60,751 nucleotides of DNA from Ancylobacter tetraedralis (GTDB lineage: Bacteria; Pseudomonadota; Alphaproteobacteria; Rhizobiales; Xanthobacteraceae), in contig NZ_JACICD010000016.1 in NCBI RefSeq assembly GCF_014195655.1, positions 1 to 60,751 of the forward strand. The letters run 5' to 3'. Each line of letters opens with the position of its first letter. The first letter of the stretch is position 1. The notes beneath the pieces were generated by a model. The model saw nothing but the letters and a program-made list of their open reading frames with translations. It did no database searches and was not told the DNA's origin. This document shows positions 1-9,070 of the stretch, in pieces. The translations under genes and the position numbers were made by a program.

Positions 1-654
1 GAAGCCGCCCGGCGTGCCGGTTATGCCGAGCATACGGCCCGTTTCATGGCATCTCGGATCCTGCGCAATCCCGATGTCGCCGCTGCCATCCGCATGGCCA
101 TGGCGGAGCGCGCCCGACGGACGCAGATCGATGCCGATGCCGTGCTCCACCGTTGGTGGGCGACGGCGACTGCAAATCCAAACGATGTCATCCAGCACAT
201 CCGAGGTGCCTGCCGCTATTGTCACGGTACAGACCACGCCTATCAATGGCGGGATCGCCGGGAGTTCCGCACCGCCCTTGCCCAAGCGAGAGCGAAGATG
301 GAACCCGACGACCTCCTACCGAGCGAGGAAGGGGGCTTCGGCTACAACGCTCTTGCCGAGCCCCATCCCGAGTGCCCGCGATGCGATGGTATTGGCGAGA
401 GCATGGTCGTCGCTCTCGCTACCAACTCACCTCTCGCCACACCGCTCTACGACGGCTTGAAGAAGACCAAGGACGGCATTGAGTTTCACCTCGCCGACCG
501 GGCCAAGGCGCTGGAGATGGTCGCTCGCCACCTCGGCATGTTCAACGACAAGCTCAAGCTACAAGGGGATGCCGAGAACCCGCTGACCGTCCTGCTGCGG
601 GAAATACAGGGCAGTTCGCTGCAGCCCGTTGCCGATCCTATCGATGATGACTGA
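1..654 (+). CDS. phage terminase small subunit (5' end outside window)
   Basis: The reading frame is open from base 1, and the text before the first in-frame ATG (46) already reads as protein (AARRAGYAEHTARF, then ASRILRNPDVAAAI). That is the DNA-binding N-terminus of the Terminase_2 small-subunit family, so the gene begins left of the window. Small terminases recognise phage DNA and hand it to the large subunit for packaging. Two cysteine pairs (CRYC and CPRC, about 50 residues apart) suggest a bound metal. No large terminase or other phage gene follows on the plus strand; the next gene is a minus-strand hydrolase. This is therefore the broken edge of a prophage or a prophage remnant. Family call fairly sure, activity unknown. 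Confidence 0.8.
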   Translation, partial: EAARRAGYAEHTARFMASRILRNPDVAAAIRMAMAERARRTQIDADAVLHRWWATATANPNDVIQHIRGACRYCHGTDHAYQWRDRREFRTALAQARAKMEPDDLLPSEEGGFGYNALAEPHPECPRCDGIGESMVVALATNSPLATPLYDGLKKTKDGIEFHLADRAKALEMVARHLGMFNDKLKLQGDAENPLTVLLREIQGSSLQPVADPIDDD

Positions 655-1015
655 GATGCTTGGAGGACTGGGCACACCGATCTGCTGGCTGTCATATCGA
701 TCGTCGGCTTCTGACCCCATACCTGCCCCTCCACTGCCTTTTCAGCGACGTCCGCTTTGCGCCCTCCTTGTCGGCCATTGATCTAGTAACGGCCGCGGCC
801 CAATAGCAGACCTTTGGCGCGCTGCGGGGATGTCCAGTAGGTGTCATTGTATATGTCATGGCGGGGGCGATCATCACACCAGCTTTCGGACACACCGGTT
901 ACGGCGCTTCGTGTTCGATGGATTATTCTCTCGCGTGTTCGAAGCGGCGGCGTGGGTAGATCGCCACTGCCGTGTCGCGCCGGCCCGACTGCGAAGTCAG
1001 GCGTTGCAGGCATAG
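655..1015. other. intergenic stretch, no convincing gene
   Basis: There are 361 bases between the terminase stop and the end of the serine hydrolase. Short open frames on both strands show no recognisable protein text. Around 803-825 the bases CCCAATAGCAGACC resemble the core CCCCAATAGCGGACC of the dispersed repeat at 11035, so a decayed copy may lie here. The rest looks like junk left by prophage decay. Confidence 0.5.
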
Positions 1016-2611
1016 TCACCGCGTCCAGGTGGCCAGTCCTTCCTCGTTCAGATAGTCGACGCGCATCGATTTGAGCGCGCCGCCAGCCCCCTCGAAACGG
1101 ACCGAGGAGAGCGAACCGTAGGGCGCATTCTCGCTGCGGGGCGCGATCGAGAAAACGTCGCCGTCCCAATGGGTCATCGGCATGACGATGGCCTCGGGAC
1201 CCAGAGTGAGGACAAGGCCGTTCTCGTCTTGGGAGATTCGCGCCGGGCCGAAATACGGGCTATCATAGGTGCCGACATAGTCCGCCAGCGGGCGTGCCGG
1301 TGCAGGGCGCGACGGGGCGCTCCGGCCGACGAGATCGCCCAACGGGGCATAGTTTTGCATCAGCAGCGGATGCATGAGCGCGTACCAGTCGCGGGTCGGC
1401 GCACCGTATTGCACGATGTCGAGGAAGTGGCCGGTAATGGCCTCCGCCGCGCCGACCGGCCCGGCATTGGTCAGGACGAGGATGGCGAGGTCGGCCGATG
1501 GCAGGAACTGCACATTGGTGGCGGCGCCGGTCACGAAGGCCCCGGAGTGGCTCATGTCGGGCCGGCCATTGGCATTGACCGACACGTTAAAGCCGAAGCC
1601 ATAGAAGCCCGAGCGCGAGCCGATCGTGCCCGCGGGTGCGCTGAAGGCCTGAGCGCGCAGGGCCGGCAGCAGAGCGGCGGGCGAGATCATCTCGCGGCCA
1701 TCGTGCTGGCCATTTGCCAGTATCAGCTTCGCCCATTCGGCGAGGTCGGTCACGTTGGAGGTCACGCCACCCGCGGGAGACTGCTGGTCCGGATCGCGCG
1801 TGAGGCCTGCGATGAAGCGGCCGTTCTCCAGCGTGTGCAGCGTCGCCCGGTTCTCACGCGCCAGGAAGTCGGCATAGCGCGAGCTGGTGGAGGTCATTCC
1901 GAGCGGTCCGTACAGCGCCTCCTGCGCGAGGTCGGCCCATGGCTTGCCGGCAGCCGCCGCGACGGCCTCGGCACCCGTGGTGAAGCCGAAATTGGCGTAG
2001 TTGTAGCTGACGCGGAACGGAGCGAGCGGCAGCATCCTCAGCCGTTCGAGAATGGTCTTCCGGTCGAAGCCGATGTCTTCCAGCGTGTCTCCCGCCGCGT
2101 GCGGCAGGCCGGAACGATGAGAATAGAAATCGCCCACCGTGCCGTTTGCGGTCACATAGGCATCCCCGACGGCGAAGGTCGGCAAGTGCCGGGTGATTTT
2201 GTCGTCCCATTTCACCTTGCCGGCGGTCACCTGCATGGCGGCAATGGTGGCGGCGATCGGTTTCGACATCGAGGCGATCTGGAAGACCGTGGCGGTGTCG
2301 ACCTTGGCCTCCTTGCCCAGTTCGCGCACGCCGAACCCGCGCGCAAATATGGTCTTTCCATCGTGAACCACCGCCACGGCCGCACCGGGAACGCCGCTGC
2401 GTTTCAGCACGCTTTCGACCTCTTCGGGCAGATCCGCCAATGCCCTTTCGAGCCCGCCCCCGGCCAGCGGCACAACGTCTTCGGGAGGAATGGCGCCGAG
2501 TGTCAGCGGCACGGTCTGCGTCTGCGCCGGCACGGCAATCGCTGAGCCGAGAAGCAGCGCGGCGCAGATCGTTAGGCAGCTAAATCTCGGTCGCGCCGCT
2601 GATCCCGCCAT
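1016..2611 (-). CDS. exported serine hydrolase, beta-lactamase (class C/esterase) family
   Basis: The 531-residue protein starts at the ATG at 2611, preceded by a GGAG box. The frame is open further upstream, but that text is not protein-like and runs into the divergent regulator. A Sec signal peptide is visible (CLTICAALLLGSAIAVPAQ). The three family motifs are present: SMSK (nucleophile serine and lysine), YAN, and HSG near the C-terminus. A C-terminal domain of about 100 residues follows the catalytic domain, as in Pab87/EstB-like penicillin-binding protein homologues. The likely role is a periplasmic peptidase, esterase or beta-lactamase; the substrate cannot be told. It is transcribed away from the AraC regulator at 2792, which may control it. 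Confidence 0.85.
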   Translation of the reverse strand: MAGSAARPRFSCLTICAALLLGSAIAVPAQTQTVPLTLGAIPPEDVVPLAGGGLERALADLPEEVESVLKRSGVPGAAVAVVHDGKTIFARGFGVRELGKEAKVDTATVFQIASMSKPIAATIAAMQVTAGKVKWDDKITRHLPTFAVGDAYVTANGTVGDFYSHRSGLPHAAGDTLEDIGFDRKTILERLRMLPLAPFRVSYNYANFGFTTGAEAVAAAAGKPWADLAQEALYGPLGMTSTSSRYADFLARENRATLHTLENGRFIAGLTRDPDQQSPAGGVTSNVTDLAEWAKLILANGQHDGREMISPAALLPALRAQAFSAPAGTIGSRSGFYGFGFNVSVNANGRPDMSHSGAFVTGAATNVQFLPSADLAILVLTNAGPVGAAEAITGHFLDIVQYGAPTRDWYALMHPLLMQNYAPLGDLVGRSAPSRPAPARPLADYVGTYDSPYFGPARISQDENGLVLTLGPEAIVMPMTHWDGDVFSIAPRSENAPYGSLSSVRFEGAGGALKSMRVDYLNEEGLATWTR

Positions 2612-2791
2612 GGTGTTGGTCTCCGTAAAGCGGCTTGCCGAATGGGCCGCATGAGGATCGGCAAAACTGTAGTCGCTTCCGGCGGATCGATATACCCTCC
2701 GGAACAGAGCTCTCGGCGGCAGGCTATCGCGCCGCTCGTGACCATCGCAATCGTCGACCAGTCTCACAGCTAGGCATAGAGTCCGGACAGC

Positions 2792-3796
2792 ATGACCGAT
2801 CGTCCTGTTCCCGAAGGCGAAGACGATGCAGGCCTCAAGATGAATGCCGGCTTCTATCGCCTGCGGCGGATGTCGACGACCGATTTCGCTCCGGGTGACC
2901 GGTTCGATGCGTGGCGCGAGACCGCTTACACCATTGCCGATCTCGAGGTGCCCCGTGCCGGCGAGGCAGAACTGTTCGGCACCAAATATGCCGTGCACGG
3001 CGCGTTAGGCAATTTTGCCAGCCATGCGGGGTCGGTGCACCGCACCGTCATCACGCCGGCAACACGGCTCAGTGGCGCCCTCGATGCCATTATCATCTCG
3101 CTGATGGCGGAAGGCAGCGTTGGGCTCGAGAGCCCCGGCGGCGAACAACCGATCACGTCGACCGGCCGTCTCGTCGCCTATGATGCGACGAAGGCGATGC
3201 GCTACCATTGGAGCGTTGGCAAGGAAATCTACGTGGTGCTTCCCCGGGCCAAGGCGCTGGCAGCCTTCGGCGGCGAATTGCCCGGCCTCGTATTACCGCT
3301 CGATACCATTCCCCTCGGGGTGATGGTTCGCGACCATATGGCAGCGTTGGACCTGCATGCGGATCACCTCGACCGCAAGGAAATGGCGATTGCGCTCGAC
3401 GCGCTGCACACACTGGCGCTGCTTCTGCTCCAGCGCATCGGGCGCGGCCTCAGCGACCGGGACGAGCCGGATCCGAACGCGCTTTTCCTTGCCGCCAAGC
3501 GCTATATTCACGCGAATTACAACGTGTCGGACCTGTCACCGGAAGCGATCGCCCGTGCGGTCGGTTGCTCGCGAGCGAGCCTGTACAGGGCCTTCGCGCA
3601 TAACGACGCGACCATCATGGACACGGTTCGCGACGTCCGGCTCGCCATGTCGCGCCGGCTGATAGAGGCCGGCACGGGACGCAGCATATCCGTCATCGCC
3701 TTTGATTGCGGTTTCAAGGACGTTTCATCGTTCGGGAAGCTGTTTCGCAGCCGATTTGGCGTCTCACCCAGCGTATGGCGCGAGCAGTTCAGCTGA
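2792..3796 (+). CDS. AraC-family transcriptional regulator
   Basis: This 334-residue protein has an N-terminal ligand/AraC-binding-like domain (about residues 30-210) and a C-terminal AraC double helix-turn-helix (about 230-332). The second helix-turn-helix shows the family signature IAFDCGFKDVSSFGKLFRSR followed by FGVSPSVWR. It is divergent from the serine hydrolase ending at 1016, with 180 bases between the two starts, so it probably regulates that gene and itself. An alternative start at Met17 (2840) would not change the domains. The inducer is unknown. Confidence 0.9.
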   Translation: MTDRPVPEGEDDAGLKMNAGFYRLRRMSTTDFAPGDRFDAWRETAYTIADLEVPRAGEAELFGTKYAVHGALGNFASHAGSVHRTVITPATRLSGALDAIIISLMAEGSVGLESPGGEQPITSTGRLVAYDATKAMRYHWSVGKEIYVVLPRAKALAAFGGELPGLVLPLDTIPLGVMVRDHMAALDLHADHLDRKEMAIALDALHTLALLLLQRIGRGLSDRDEPDPNALFLAAKRYIHANYNVSDLSPEAIARAVGCSRASLYRAFAHNDATIMDTVRDVRLAMSRRLIEAGTGRSISVIAFDCGFKDVSSFGKLFRSRFGVSPSVWREQFS

Positions 3797-4004
3797 GCCC
3801 GCGCGGCCGGCGGCGTGACCGGTCGGCTCTTGGGCCGAGTGGTTCAGGCGTCTCAACATTGGTCGTGATGTATCAGCGAGCCGTGCAGGGCGAGAAAGCT
3901 GTTGCGGGACGCGCGACCCTCATGCTTCTCCAATGACCAGAGGTTACGGGATAGGTGCAACGCCAGGGGCTGAGGCCGCTCGGGCGGGCCGGAGGATGCT
4001 GACG

Positions 4005-7000
4005 ATGCCGCCTGTTGCGACGCCCCCGATGAAAACGTCGCGATTGACCGTGCGACTGCTCAGAGCCACGGCGCTGGCGAGCTTCCTAGGCATGGGGATG
4101 ACGATCCTCACCGGCCCCGTCCATGCCGCGAACTTCAATGTGGGCAGCGATGCGGATTTGCGCAGCGCCATCAGCAGCGCCGGCAATGGCGACACCATCA
4201 CCTTCACGGCCGACATCACGCTGGCGAGCAATCTGCCGAACGTCACGACGAACATCACCTTCATCGGCGGCAACCACACCCTCTCGGGCAATAACGAGTA
4301 TCGCGGCCTGTTCGTGCAATCCGGCACGGTCGCGATAAGCGACCTCACCATCACCAATTCTGTCGCGCAGGGCGGCACCGGCGGAAACGGCCTGCAGGGT
4401 GCCGGCGGTGGCGGCGGCGCCGGACTCGGCGGGGCGCTGTTCGTTGCCAGTGGCGCGCATGTGGCGGTCGACAATGTCAATCTGCAGAGCAGCGCAGCGC
4501 GCGGTGGCGCGGGCGGCGTAGCCACGGGCAACGGCCTTGTTTCGACCAGCGGCGGCGGTGGGGGCTATTGGCCGACCGGCGCCAATGGCGGCAATGCCGG
4601 TGGGCTTTCCAGCGGCGGCGGTGGAACGGGCGGTGGTGGTGACGGTATCGACACCGGCAATGGCGGTGCGGGCGGGTTCGGTGGTGGCGGCGGCGGCTCG
4701 GGATCAGGCTATGGCGGTGTGGGCGGTTTCGGCGGCGGCGGGGGCGGCGGTTCCGGCGCCACCCAGATCGATGGCGGCTTCCTCGCGGGCAAGGGAGGCC
4801 CCGGCGGGCCGAACAAGGGCGGCGGTGGCGGCGGCGGCGCTGGCATGGGCGGCGCGATCTTCGTCCAGGATGGCGGATCTCTCGCCGTGAATGGGCCGCT
4901 CAATATCGCCGGCAATGCGGTTTCCGGCGGTGCCGGTGCGCAGGGATTCGGCTGGGGAGAAGCCGGCGGCTCGGCCGGAACGGGCATGTTCCTTGCCGGC
5001 AACGGCTCACTCGCCATCGCGCCCGGATCTGGCCAGACGGTCAACATATCCGACGCCATCGCCGACCAGACCGGTCTCGGTGGAACCGGCGGCAATGCCG
5101 GCAGCTGGTCGCTCGTGAAGAACGGCGACGGCACGCTGGTCCTGACCGGCACGAACAGCTATAGCGGCGGCACGACCGTCAATAGCGGCGTGCTGCAAGG
5201 CAACAGCCTCGGGATACAGGGCAACATCCTGAACAATGCCCAGGTTCTGTTCGACCAGAGCGCCAACGGTACTTATGCCGGCAACATGTCGGGCACGGGC
5301 ACTCTCATCAAGACCGGCGTCGGCAACCTCACGCTCGACGGCGTCAATACGCAAACGGGCGGCACCCGGGTTGAGAACGGCGTGCTCTACTTCCGCACCG
5401 ACGCCAGCCTCGGCGCGGCCGGAATGGCCATCGACCTCGCTGGCGGCGCGATCGGGATCGGCACGGCAAACGGGCAGGTCATGGATCGCGCCCTGACGCT
5501 GACGGGAACCGGTGGCATCTATGTCGGGCCGAACGGCGGCAATCCGGATGCCCAAGTGACCTGGAACGGGACGATCAGCGGCGCGGGCACCCTGATCGTC
5601 GCCGGCGAGGGCATCCTCGAGCTGACGGCGAACAATACCTACACCGGCGGCACCCGGATCGCGGGAGATGTCCGGTTTACGACCGACGCCAATCTCGGCG
5701 CCGCCGGCACGGGGATCGCCTTGAACGGCGGTACCCTCGGCACGACCGCGGATGCGGCGGCGGCGCTCAACATCAGCCGCGATCTCACGCTGACCGACGC
5801 GGGCGTTATATACGTGCAGAACAATCCGCTGATCTGGAGCGGTGACATCAGCGGCACCGGCCGATTCATCAAGAACGGTGGCGGCGTCCTGCAGCTCACG
5901 GGAACGAACACCTATAGCGGCGATACCATCATCGAGGAGGGCACGCTGCAGATCGCTTCCGACGACAAGCTCGGGAGCGGGGCCCATATCATGATGGTCA
6001 ATAATGGGCACCTCTGGGCGACGAGCAGCTTCACGACGGATCGTTCGATCACGCTGGTGGACGCGGGTGGTGGCTTCCAGCTTGATGCCGGCACCACGCT
6101 GACGCTGACCGGCGCCATCGGTGCGGGCGGAACGGGAGCCCAAACTCTCAGCCTGGTCGGCTCCGGCACGCTCGTCCTCGCCGCCGCTGCCGACGAATAC
6201 GGCGGGGTCAACAATTATGGCGGCACCATCCAGGGCAACACCGGTAACCTGCGCGGCAACATTGCTTTCGACAATAACGCCGGCAACACCAATGCGCGGT
6301 CGATCGTGTTCGATCAGGCGACCGACGGCACCTTTGCCGGCAGCGTCTCCGGCATGGGCAATACGCTCGGGCTCGGCACCATCACCAAGACCGGCGCCGG
6401 CAAGCTGATCCTCTCCGGCACCAGCAAGTTCAAGTCGCAAGTCCCGGGCCTGGCGGAGTTCACGGTTCTCGGGGGCACCCTGCAAGGGACGAGCGAAAGC
6501 CTGCTGGGCGACATCGTCAACAATGCCGCGCTGATCTTCGACCAGGCCTTCGACGGCACCTATGCCGGCAGCATGAGCGGCACGGGGACGTTGACCAAGA
6601 ACGGCACCGGCAAGCTCAATCTCACGGGCGCCAGCACCGTCGGCGGCGGCACCACGATCAATGCCGGCGGTCTTGCCGCGAACGGCCATCTGACCAGCAA
6701 TGTCATCGTCAACAAGGGCGGCACGCTGAGTGGTAGCGGCAACGTCACCGGCGACATCACCAATAATGGCGGCACCGTCAAGCCGGGCAATTCGATCGGG
6801 CATCTCATCGTCGACGGCAACTTCACCCTCAACAGCGGCACGCTGGAGATGGAGGTCAACGCCGCCGGCGACAGCGACCGGATCAGCGTCATCGGCGCGG
6901 ACCACAGGGTGATGATCAATGCCGGCACCCTCGCCATTGTCACCGATCCTGGCGTCTACACCCCGGGTACGACCTATACCATCATCACCACCGAGGGCGG

Positions 7001-8249
7001 CGGCAATGTCACCTTCGGCGAGGTGATGGGCGGTGTCGGCTTCCTGACGCCGCAGGTCTCGCTCGATTCCGAACATATCTACGTGACGCTGGCGCTGGCG
7101 CCCGACGCTTTCGCCTCGGCGGCGCTGACCACGAACCAGCGGGCCGTCGGTGGCGCGCTCGATGCGATTGCGGCCGGCGGCTATGTCGGCGGCCTCATCA
7201 CGACGCTCGCCAATCTGCCGGTGACGGACGGAGCGGCGGCGTTTCAGACGCTGAGCGGGCAACCCTACGCCGACCTCGCCACGGTGAACCTACGCTCCAG
7301 CCAGCTGTTCATGAACGCGGTCGGCCGCCAGATGTCGGTCGCGCGCGATGGCGGCGCGGCGGCGGACCGCGCGGCGCTGGCTCCCGGCTCGGACGCGCTG
7401 GCCGGCTTTTCCGCCTGGATCAGCGGCATCGGAAGCACCGGCAGCGTGAGCGGCGACGCCAATGCTTCCGGCCTCGACTATTCGCTGGGAGGCACCGCCT
7501 TCGGCATCGACTACCGCGTCAATCCGGGCTTCCTTGTCGGCATTGCCGGCGGCTATGTCGCCGGCTCGCAATCGGTCAATGGCTTTGCCGGCGATGCCGA
7601 TGCCGACACGCTCAGCGCGGTCGCCTATGGCTCGTTCACACAAGGCCCGCTCTATGTCGACGCGCTGGCGGGCTATGCCAATGCCAGCAACTCCATGAAG
7701 CGCTTCGTCGGAAGCGCCGGCCTGCCGTTTGGCATTGCCGACGGCGACACGGATGCCGGGCAGTTTCTCGGCCAGATCGAGAGCGGTTACACCTTCGACC
7801 TCGGCACGCCGCTCAGGACCGCGATCACGCCTTTCGCTCGGCTCCAGGTGGTGGCGATCGATCAGGACGGCTTCACCGAGACCGGCTTGAGCCCTTACAA
7901 TCTCGCCGTCGCCTCGCAGTCTACCAATTCCGTGCGCAGCACCATCGGTGCCGATTTCACCACGGGCTTCGATCTCGGCAATGGCATGCCACTCGATCTG
8001 GGTCTGCGGCTCGGTTGGTTGCACGAGTTCGCCGACACCACGCCAGCGATGACGGCGTCGTTCACGTCGGCTCCCGGTGCCGACTTCACCGTCTATGGCG
8101 CGACGCGCCAGCGTGACAGCGCGCTGGTCGGCCTGTCGGCCGCTGTGCGGCTCAGCGACAGCGGCTCGCTGTTCGTCAGCTATGACGGCGAAATCGGCGG
8201 CGGGAACGACAACCACCAGCTCTGGGGCGGCCTCAAGATCACCTGGTGA
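4005..8249 (+). CDS. autotransporter (type Va) with glycine-rich passenger and beta-barrel
   Basis: The start at 4005 is chosen because GGAGG (3991-3995) sits 9 bases upstream; in-frame ATGs at 3933 and 3996 have poorer spacing. The 1,414-residue product begins with a basic, long signal peptide ending near GPVHAA. Next are a short right-handed-helix-like segment and a strongly glycine-rich region (window about 4370-4860). At least six autotransporter-associated repeats of the form G-G-TL-LTG-N-YSGGT follow, consistent with a long beta-helix. The last 280 or so residues form the autotransporter barrel and end in ITW, the expected terminal aromatic. It should be secreted to the cell surface; adhesin or biofilm roles are typical, but the ligand is unknown. 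The stop is close to the next gene's start (possible operon). Confidence 0.9.
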   Translation: MPPVATPPMKTSRLTVRLLRATALASFLGMGMTILTGPVHAANFNVGSDADLRSAISSAGNGDTITFTADITLASNLPNVTTNITFIGGNHTLSGNNEYRGLFVQSGTVAISDLTITNSVAQGGTGGNGLQGAGGGGGAGLGGALFVASGAHVAVDNVNLQSSAARGGAGGVATGNGLVSTSGGGGGYWPTGANGGNAGGLSSGGGGTGGGGDGIDTGNGGAGGFGGGGGGSGSGYGGVGGFGGGGGGGSGATQIDGGFLAGKGGPGGPNKGGGGGGGAGMGGAIFVQDGGSLAVNGPLNIAGNAVSGGAGAQGFGWGEAGGSAGTGMFLAGNGSLAIAPGSGQTVNISDAIADQTGLGGTGGNAGSWSLVKNGDGTLVLTGTNSYSGGTTVNSGVLQGNSLGIQGNILNNAQVLFDQSANGTYAGNMSGTGTLIKTGVGNLTLDGVNTQTGGTRVENGVLYFRTDASLGAAGMAIDLAGGAIGIGTANGQVMDRALTLTGTGGIYVGPNGGNPDAQVTWNGTISGAGTLIVAGEGILELTANNTYTGGTRIAGDVRFTTDANLGAAGTGIALNGGTLGTTADAAAALNISRDLTLTDAGVIYVQNNPLIWSGDISGTGRFIKNGGGVLQLTGTNTYSGDTIIEEGTLQIASDDKLGSGAHIMMVNNGHLWATSSFTTDRSITLVDAGGGFQLDAGTTLTLTGAIGAGGTGAQTLSLVGSGTLVLAAAADEYGGVNNYGGTIQGNTGNLRGNIAFDNNAGNTNARSIVFDQATDGTFAGSVSGMGNTLGLGTITKTGAGKLILSGTSKFKSQVPGLAEFTVLGGTLQGTSESLLGDIVNNAALIFDQAFDGTYAGSMSGTGTLTKNGTGKLNLTGASTVGGGTTINAGGLAANGHLTSNVIVNKGGTLSGSGNVTGDITNNGGTVKPGNSIGHLIVDGNFTLNSGTLEMEVNAAGDSDRISVIGADHRVMINAGTLAIVTDPGVYTPGTTYTIITTEGGGNVTFGEVMGGVGFLTPQVSLDSEHIYVTLALAPDAFASAALTTNQRAVGGALDAIAAGGYVGGLITTLANLPVTDGAAAFQTLSGQPYADLATVNLRSSQLFMNAVGRQMSVARDGGAAADRAALAPGSDALAGFSAWISGIGSTGSVSGDANASGLDYSLGGTAFGIDYRVNPGFLVGIAGGYVAGSQSVNGFAGDADADTLSAVAYGSFTQGPLYVDALAGYANASNSMKRFVGSAGLPFGIADGDTDAGQFLGQIESGYTFDLGTPLRTAITPFARLQVVAIDQDGFTETGLSPYNLAVASQSTNSVRSTIGADFTTGFDLGNGMPLDLGLRLGWLHEFADTTPAMTASFTSAPGADFTVYGATRQRDSALVGLSAAVRLSDSGSLFVSYDGEIGGGNDNHQLWGGLKITW

Positions 8250-8296
8250 ACCACACAGCCCGAACAGGCTCCACACTGCGAAACGGGAGGACTATC

Positions 8297-9013
8297 GTGC
8301 TCACTCGACGCCACCTGCTCTCCGCGTCGCTGGCGGTACCGGTCGCGGCAGTGGTTCACCGCGCCGCGATCGCAGCCGATACAGCGCCGGTTGTGCCCGG
8401 TGCAGCTTCAGTTCAGGGCACCGGTGCAGACACCGCGCCCCATTGCGAACGGGCGGAAAAACGTGTCGAAATACTCCGCCGTTTTCGCAAGATGTACGTG
8501 GACCGGCATTTCGGCCTCGATCTGTTCGCGGCCGATACCGGCTATCTCAAGACCACGCTCGCCGATGCAAATCGCATGTCCCTGCGTTTCTTCGTCGAAT
8601 ACAACAACGTCTGGTGGTTTGCGATCATCGACGGCGTCGAGGTGCCTTCCATAGGCTATGATGCCGAGACCGATACCGGCTCCATCGTGCTCGATATCCG
8701 CTACGGCAATGAGCACCTGTTGGCCATGCAGCATATCGGCTTCCAGGGCGACCGCATTTCGCGGTTGCAGACCTACGCGTCGAACAGCTTCTTCGGTAAA
8801 GACACCCCGCTCGTTCGTCTGGATGCCTATGGCAACGCGATCTGGCTTGAGACCGGATACGATCTGAAGATCTCGGCCGAAGCTGCGGAGGTGTTTCTGC
8901 GGACGCCCACGGGCCGCTTCTTCTCCGAGAATGAGCCAACCAGCTCCGCCATCGTGCGCATCAAGAACAACCTGGCCGATCTGCGCAAACGCTATGGCTG
9001 GCAGCCCATCTAG
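8297..9013 (+). CDS. exported protein of unknown function, Tat-like signal
   Basis: A GTG start at 8297 is preceded by GGGAGG at a 6-base gap. An earlier in-frame GTG at 8246 would overlap the autotransporter stop but lacks a ribosome site. The 238-residue product starts LTRRHLLSASLAVPVAAVV, a twin-arginine-like signal ending around AIAAD. The mature part is mixed alpha/beta with several aromatic residues (FFVEYNNVWWFAIIDG) and no motif that I recognise. It directly follows the autotransporter (47 bases from the stop) and precedes the hydroxylase, so it may be co-transcribed with the former. A periplasmic helper of the surface protein is possible but unproven. Confidence 0.7.
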   Translation: MLTRRHLLSASLAVPVAAVVHRAAIAADTAPVVPGAASVQGTGADTAPHCERAEKRVEILRRFRKMYVDRHFGLDLFAADTGYLKTTLADANRMSLRFFVEYNNVWWFAIIDGVEVPSIGYDAETDTGSIVLDIRYGNEHLLAMQHIGFQGDRISRLQTYASNSFFGKDTPLVRLDAYGNAIWLETGYDLKISAEAAEVFLRTPTGRFFSENEPTSSAIVRIKNNLADLRKRYGWQPI

Positions 9014-9070
9014 AACATGGCGGGCTCCAGCGGAACGCCTGCCGACGTCCAAAAAGGAAGATCGAGTTTC

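Noticed and set aside
2612..2998. N-terminal extension of the serine hydrolase frame
   Set aside because: The added text is not protein-like, overlaps the divergent AraC gene, and precedes a normal signal peptide and ribosome site at 2611.
4370..4870. CRISPR-like or satellite repeat in the glycine-rich zone
   Set aside because: The repetition is codon-level Gly-Gly coding within the autotransporter frame; units are irregular and have no spacers.
5007..7262. 751-residue minus-strand open frame inside the autotransporter
   Set aside because: It is antisense to repetitive G+C-rich coding DNA; composition is Arg/Gly/Ala shadow text with no motif.
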